NCBI GenBank assembly: GCA_900770275.1
Contig: CAAGJS010000201.1
Location: 1 to 9,743 of the forward strand
Length of the DNA: 9,743 nt
Direction: 5' to 3'
Origin: Erysipelotrichaceae bacterium
GTDB taxonomy: Bacteria > Bacillota_I > Bacilli_A > Erysipelotrichales > Erysipelotrichaceae
The translations under genes were made by a program, and so were the position numbers. Shown here in pieces: positions 6,398 through 9,743 of the stretch (position 1 is the first letter of the stretch; each line of letters begins with the position of its first letter). The notes beneath the pieces were generated by a model. The model saw only the letters and a program-made list of their open reading frames with translations, was not told the origin of the DNA and searched no databases.

Positions 6398-6463
6398 ATG
6401 GGATATTCTATTCGCTTTTGCGGCAATGAACAGAAACATGAACGCTGCGGCATATAATCACCA

Positions 6464-6485
6464 AAAACGTAGAATTCTACGTTTT
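6464..6485. repeat. Left copy of a 22-bp perfect palindrome
   Basis: AAAACGTAGAA is followed directly by its exact reverse complement, with no spacer. The same 22 bases recur at 8764-8785. Similarity between the two places extends over 42 bases (6451-6492 against 8751-8792) with four mismatches, and the offset is exactly 2300. Here the palindrome lies between the terminator of the AbiEi-like gene and the start of the MATE gene, on the upstream side of MATE. It could be an operator, a cassette boundary, or both. Confidence 0.95.
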
Positions 6486-6534
6486 CCGCGATCAGAATCA
6501 TGAATGAAATCTACCATGGATGACGAATGGACAA

Positions 6535-6572
6535 CAAAACGGGCAGAGACATAGTTGTCTCTGCCCGTTTTG
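6535..6572 (-). terminator. Terminator after the AbiEi-like gene
   Basis: A perfect 16-bp stem (outer part CAAAACGGGC, inner part AGAGAC, paired with GTCTCT and GCCCGTTTTG) closes a 6-base loop. It begins 2 bases after the AbiEi-like stop codon. Read on the minus strand, GCCC is followed by GTTTTGTTG, a proper T-rich tail. It separates the ATPase/AbiEi module from the MATE gene and is nearly symmetrical, so it could stop transcription from either side. Confidence 0.9.
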
Positions 6573-6573
6573 G

Positions 6574-7347
6574 TTATAGAAATTCATCTTTCAATGCATG
6601 ATTGGATACCCCTTTGTCGATGATGGACAGGAGTTTTTCCGGGGCAAACAGTTTCCACTCCTTGTTCCAGACATAATCCTGGTGTTCGTTTGAAAGGTAG
6701 GATTTCCTGTTAGGAAGATGAGATTTACATATGTCAAAGAAATTTTCAGACAGGCCAAGGCTGTCCGCAAAGGCAGACAGGATATAGCCTGTTTTCTGGT
6801 AGAGAAACTCGTTTTGATATTCAGACAGGATTTCTAATAGTTTCAATTCCTTCAGAGAAGCAATCAATGCAAGGCAGCGCAGCAGTTTCTCCAGTCCTCC
6901 GATTTTTTCAAACAGATGAATGGAATCAACGACTGTCCGTTCTGGTGTTGTGACACGGATGCCATTGGTTTCTGTGATTCCTTTCGTTATGCGCGGAGCG
7001 ATTCGCCGATAGGTCACACCGTCATAATCGATATCCCGGAACCGGCTGCTGGAGGTGACATATGTTTCATAGAAGACCTGGTTGACGCAGCCATAGAATT
7101 CAAAAGCACTGTGATAGGACACCGTCGCATCGCTGCTCAGGTGAGATGCGATGACATATCGATTGGCGACTGGCTGCCGGGTTTCCAGACTGATTGTTAC
7201 GTAAAGATCACGCTTTACACGTTCGATATAAGCTTTCTTCTGATATTCCTGGCAAATCCATTTGGCAGCCGTTTCGCTGCCGGTGATCTGCTTCAGATCA
7301 TTGATTGTAAAGCATCCCAGTCTCACCAGTTGTTCGTAGTATTTCAT
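6574..7347 (-). CDS. AbiEi-like winged-helix protein (type IV antitoxin family)
   Basis: A 257-residue protein. Residues 1-50 form a winged helix: CFTINDLKQITG and AAKWICQEYQKKAYIERVKRDLYV, the latter typical of AbiEi N-termini, where the wing leads to a ...R..LYV strand. Residues 60-145 hold the AbiEi core signatures TVSYHSAFEFYG (75-86) and RVTTPERTVVDSIHLFE (131-147). The C-terminal half is helical. In type IV systems AbiEi counteracts the nucleotidyltransferase toxin AbiEii and represses its own operon by binding inverted repeats. No AbiEii gene is present here; the gene instead follows a DUF4143-type ATPase by 98 bases on the same strand. GGAAAAG, 4 bases before the ATG, is a weak ribosome binding site, and a strong terminator follows. 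Role as antitoxin, repressor or both is inferred from family. Confidence 0.8.
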   Translation of the reverse strand: MKYYEQLVRLGCFTINDLKQITGSETAAKWICQEYQKKAYIERVKRDLYVTISLETRQPVANRYVIASHLSSDATVSYHSAFEFYGCVNQVFYETYVTSSSRFRDIDYDGVTYRRIAPRITKGITETNGIRVTTPERTVVDSIHLFEKIGGLEKLLRCLALIASLKELKLLEILSEYQNEFLYQKTGYILSAFADSLGLSENFFDICKSHLPNRKSYLSNEHQDYVWNKEWKLFAPEKLLSIIDKGVSNHALKDEFL

Positions 7348-7445
7348 GATTCTTTTCCGTATCTGTACAGAATATTACGCAATAAGACAGCTTTTCCTGC
7401 CTTTTTGTGTACGAACGCGAACGATTCATTGACGCGTGGTTTCGT

Positions 7446-8753
7446 TTATCGAATAAACCGCAGCAGAAAATCTGTGATACCGATGATCGTAAAGCCGTTT
7501 TCGTCACGGGTCTCTTTGACTGGCCGATTGATAACGAGAACTTTCTGAACCTGATCATTGAGGAGAAAGTAGGGGCGGAGTTCCCTTGCGCGGGTTGAGG
7601 CATTGTTGATATCTGCCGTAACCTGAATGTCATAGGTTCTTAGATCTTTCTTGGCGTAGAAATCGATCTCGTTTTCTTTCCTTACGGATCTTCCCTCTTT
7701 ATTTTTCTCGATGCTGGTGAAACAGCCGACGTTAACGGTGTAACCATTGTAAAGAAGTTCGTTATATACAATGTTTTCGAGCATCTGTCCTTCATCGGGA
7801 TAGGCAAAATTCAACCTCGCATTTCTCAGGCCGGTATCTGAAAAATAGTACTTCCTCAGGGCTCCAATCTCTTTTCTTCCTTTCAGATCGTAGCGCTTGG
7901 CTTCCTGCATGATAAAAGCTTCATTGAAATAATTCAGATAATTCTGAACCGTACCCTTGTCAATCTTTTCGTGACGTACGCTTCGGAATGTGTTAGCGAT
8001 TTTTTCCGCATTCAGCAGTTCCCCCGTTGATGCACTGATGACATCACACAGTTCTTCAAGCGCTTCCGTTTTCTGCAGATGATGACGCTCAAGAATATCC
8101 TTGAAATAGGTCGTTTCAAACAGATTCTTCAGATACTCTTTCTTCTCGGAATCGTTTTTCTGCACGGCCAGCGGCATTCCTCCATACTGCATGTATTCAT
8201 AGATGTCTTCCTCTGCAGATCTTCCAGTGAAGGAATGATATTCATAGAAGGAGAGAGGAGCGAGCCTGATATCCGTCGCTTTATCCCGGAATTCCGTGAC
8301 GATGTCTGATGAAAGCATCTTGGAATTTGAACCAGTGATATAGAGATCAATATTCTTCTCACGGGACAGGCCAAGGACTACATCAACGAATGAAATGACT
8401 TCGGTATCATTCTTTCCTGCAAGAACGTGTTTTCCGCCCGTCAGTGCCGGATTGATGATGGTATATACCTTTTGAATTTCGTCGATGAAGACATAATACA
8501 TATCGTTGTCTGTGCATTTACTGCGGACATAGTCTCCCAGGCTGATCGGATCTCGATAGGCAGCGTAAAGATAATTATCGAGATCAATTGAAAGAATATG
8601 ATCTTCCGAAACGTGATCTGAAAGCAGGTAGTCTCTGTAAATCGTACTCAGCAGATAGGATTTTCCGCATCTGCGAATTCCGGTGATGACCTTTGGGAAC
8701 CCATCCTCTCTGGCATTGATCAATTCATTCAGATATTTATCTCTTTTTATCAT
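7446..8753 (-). CDS. AAA ATPase with DUF4143 C-terminal domain
   Basis: A 435-residue protein of the AAA_14/DUF4143 group. Residues 1-170 form the P-loop NTPase: Walker A GIRRCGKS (25-32), Walker B YYVFIDEIQ (86-94), a sensor-like YITGSNSKML (138-147), and LSFYEYHSF (167-175) at the domain end. Residues 185-400 match DUF4143: YMQYGGMP (188-194), TTYFKDILERHHL (214-226), YYFSDTGLRNARL (302-314), and a nuclease-fold-like ENEIDFYAKK (360-369) followed by YDIQVTADI (374-382). The last element has Q and T where active PD-(D/E)XK nucleases carry E and K, so cleavage activity is doubtful. Length is normal for the group, whose function is unknown. The gene is visibly AT-richer than tagO or the VanY gene, suggesting transfer. 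GGGG, 5 bases before the ATG, may serve as ribosome binding site. It is first in an apparent two-gene operon with the AbiEi-like gene. Confidence 0.9.
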   Translation of the reverse strand: MIKRDKYLNELINAREDGFPKVITGIRRCGKSYLLSTIYRDYLLSDHVSEDHILSIDLDNYLYAAYRDPISLGDYVRSKCTDNDMYYVFIDEIQKVYTIINPALTGGKHVLAGKNDTEVISFVDVVLGLSREKNIDLYITGSNSKMLSSDIVTEFRDKATDIRLAPLSFYEYHSFTGRSAEEDIYEYMQYGGMPLAVQKNDSEKKEYLKNLFETTYFKDILERHHLQKTEALEELCDVISASTGELLNAEKIANTFRSVRHEKIDKGTVQNYLNYFNEAFIMQEAKRYDLKGRKEIGALRKYYFSDTGLRNARLNFAYPDEGQMLENIVYNELLYNGYTVNVGCFTSIEKNKEGRSVRKENEIDFYAKKDLRTYDIQVTADINNASTRARELRPYFLLNDQVQKVLVINRPVKETRDENGFTIIGITDFLLRFIR

Positions 8754-8763
8754 ATATTCCCCG

Positions 8764-8785
8764 AAAACGTAGAATTCTACGTTTT
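8764..8785. repeat. Right copy of the 22-bp perfect palindrome, in the ATPase leader
   Basis: Identical to 6464-6485. It begins 10 bases upstream of the ATPase ATG and ends 10 bases downstream of the predicted -10 box. It would therefore lie at the very start of the transcript, where it can act as a repressor site or fold as an RNA hairpin close to the ribosome binding site. Confidence 0.95.
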
Positions 8786-8795
8786 GCGCGATTTC

Positions 8796-8824
8796 ATTTT
8801 ACTTGATTACTATCCATTGCACAA
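8796..8824 (-). promoter_or_regulatory. Promoter of the ATPase/AbiEi-like operon
   Basis: Read on the minus strand, TTGTGC (8824-8819) and TAAAAT (8801-8796) are separated by exactly 17 bases. Transcription would start near 8789, just before the palindrome. The -10 box matches five of six consensus positions and the -35 box three. Position and orientation fit the ATPase gene well. Confidence 0.6.
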
Positions 8825-8859
8825 TCACCGGAAAGGCGGTCTGCTCAGGATATCTGAAA

Positions 8860-8886
8860 AAAGCAGAGACCATTTCAGTCTCTGCT
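8860..8886 (-). terminator. Terminator of the VanY-type gene
   Basis: AGCAGAGAC (8862-8870) pairs with GTCTCTGCT (8878-8886) across a 7-base loop. On the minus strand the stem is followed by TTTTT, a standard intrinsic terminator 20 bases after the carboxypeptidase stop codon. The arms share the core GCAGAGAC/GTCTCTGC with the terminator at 6535-6572. Confidence 0.88.
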
Positions 8887-8906
8887 CAGTGAATGTGATG
8901 TGATTC

Positions 8907-9743
8907 TTACTGTGCTGCGGCAGTGGAAGCTGCAGCTGCTGATGCGCTTGCGGACGCGTCTGTACTGCTGGAGGAAGAAGTGGAGTCAAGGGCACTCAGG
9001 ATGGCGTCACTTGGTTTATTTGCCTCATTGTCCCATGGCTTGAGATAGAGGCACCAGTACTCATCATACGTCATGCCGGAGGCTGCGACCTTCGTAGCCA
9101 GATCGACGCCGAGATAGCGATAGTGCCATGGCTCATATTCGTAGCCGGTGATGGCTTCCTTTCCTTCCGGGAAACGGAGGATCCAGCCATAGGTGTAGCA
9201 GTTGCTCGAGACCCAGATGAAGGCGTTGGTGTCCTTGAACTCGGCGTGATCGTCTTCGTTCGATGCGGCAAGGTCAACGGCCAGGCCCGTCTGATGTTCC
9301 GAATAGCCAGGACGGGCACTTGCGGCATCGGCCGCCTCCTGTCCCATGCTCGAAATATAGCTGTTATAGATCGTGGTCTGCGAACTGTAGTCACGATAGG
9401 CGCTTGCCGCATAGAAGGTGACGCCGACCGCACGGCCCGCGTCACAAAGAGATGCCAGGGCATCTGCCGCTTCCTGCTGCAGCTGGCGGCCGGTGGCGGC
9501 GTACCAGGTGCTCAGATCCACCAGAGGATCCGGCGTATAGGTATCGGAAAGGTAATAGGTCTTATTTACGAGCATCGTCGCATCGGTGACCGGTACCGGG
9601 ATCGGATCCTGGTATGGCGTATAGTAGGAGTTGCTCAGCTCGAAGTGACTCTGGCTGTTGACATCTTCATGGGCCAGACAGTCATCAATATAATTCTGCT
9701 CAATCGGCTGATAGTCGAAGACAAGCAGCGGCGTAATCTCCCA
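8907..9743 (-). CDS. VanY-type D-alanyl-D-alanine carboxypeptidase, N-terminus beyond the right edge
   Basis: The last 278 residues of a zinc D,D-carboxypeptidase (peptidase M15B). Such enzymes remove the terminal D-Ala from peptidoglycan stem peptides outside the membrane. The frame stays open to the window edge, so the ATG at 9575 is internal. Visible elements, counted from the edge, are LVNKTYYLSDTYTPDPLV (58-75), the substrate-binding SAYRDY (114-119), the zinc motif SEHQTGLAVD (148-157, His and Asp ligands) and EPWHYRYLG (204-212, catalytic Glu and third ligand His). All catalytic residues are present. After LKPWDNE the protein ends in about 26 residues made almost only of Ser and Ala, an unusual low-complexity tail. 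Any signal peptide or anchor must lie in the missing N-terminus. No other van genes are visible, so a housekeeping wall-trimming role is more likely than glycopeptide resistance. Confidence 0.93.
   Translation of the reverse strand, partial: WEITPLLVFDYQPIEQNYIDDCLAHEDVNSQSHFELSNSYYTPYQDPIPVPVTDATMLVNKTYYLSDTYTPDPLVDLSTWYAATGRQLQQEAADALASLCDAGRAVGVTFYAASAYRDYSSQTTIYNSYISSMGQEAADAASARPGYSEHQTGLAVDLAASNEDDHAEFKDTNAFIWVSSNCYTYGWILRFPEGKEAITGYEYEPWHYRYLGVDLATKVAASGMTYDEYWCLYLKPWDNEANKPSDAILSALDSTSSSSSTDASASASAAAASTAAAQ

Noticed and set aside
6391..6453. The ATG at 6453-6451 (minus) as a remnant ATPase gene start beside the left palindrome
   Set aside because: The codons after this ATG bear no resemblance to the ATPase N-terminus; similarity between the two copies stops at the start codon, so no coding remnant can be claimed.
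7360..7380. A separate promoter for the AbiEi-like gene in the 98-base gap
   Set aside because: TAATAT is present on the minus strand but has no acceptable -35 box at 16-18 bases, so the shared upstream promoter is preferred.
7444..7458. Hairpin GTTTAT/ATAAAC at the end of the ATPase gene as a terminator
   Set aside because: Six A-T-rich pairs with a 3-base loop and no T tail are too weak; read-through to the AbiEi-like gene is more likely.
6916..7548. Plus-strand open frame of 210 codons opposite the AbiEi-like and ATPase genes
   Set aside because: No ribosome binding site and no domain; it mirrors two recognisable minus-strand genes.
6464..8785. Module as an insertion sequence or CRISPR array
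   Set aside because: There is no transposase or recombinase between the palindromes, and only two copies of the repeat with no spacers.

Overview
The window looks like chromosomal DNA of a low-to-medium GC Gram-positive bacterium (Bacillota). The evidence is a TagO-type wall glycopolymer initiator, a DUF1146 (YwzB-like) protein, a PadR/DUF4097 operon, clear AGGAGG-type ribosome binding sites and intrinsic terminators. Gene content and base composition would suit the Erysipelotrichia, but no single gene proves that placement. There is no tRNA, rRNA, CRISPR array or transposase, and no gene-free stretch longer than 300 bases.

Layout, left to right. (1) 1-887, minus: most of a glycosyltransferase-like protein running off the left edge, with an extended -10 box only 7 bases before its ATG. 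(2) 1009-3056, plus: upp, a small DUF1146 membrane protein, then tagO with its own extended -10 promoter. (3) 3160-3408, plus: an unrecognised 82-residue acidic protein between its own ribosome binding site and a good terminator. (4) 3484-5045, plus: a strong promoter followed by an undescribed-looking 54-codon ORF, padR, and a protein joining a helical N-terminus to a repetitive DUF4097 beta domain. (5) 5042-6397, minus: a MATE efflux transporter whose stop codon overlaps that of the DUF4097 gene. (6) 6464-8785: a two-gene minus-strand module (DUF4143-type ATPase, then AbiEi-like winged-helix protein) bracketed by two identical 22-bp perfect palindromes exactly 2300 bases apart. (7) 8862-9743, minus: a terminator and a VanY-type D,D-carboxypeptidase running off the right edge.

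Regions 1, 2 and 7 are largely cell-envelope and salvage functions: UMP salvage, initiation of lipid-linked wall glycans, peptidoglycan trimming and possibly glycosyl transfer. Region 4 is a PadR-controlled operon of the kind often tied to envelope or drug stress, with a MATE pump convergent to it.

The most interesting part is region 6. The ATPase gene is visibly AT-richer than its surroundings: two 60-base rows counted by hand gave 35% and 37% G+C, against 50% and 57% for two rows of tagO. It is paired with an AbiEi-like protein although the usual AbiEii toxin is absent. One palindrome lies just downstream of a good predicted promoter for the ATPase; the other lies upstream of the MATE gene. 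The two copies sit in a 42-base similarity (38 of 42 identical) that ends at the ATPase start codon. This suggests an acquired, self-regulated toxin-antitoxin-like or defence-like cassette, with the palindromes acting as operator, boundary or both.
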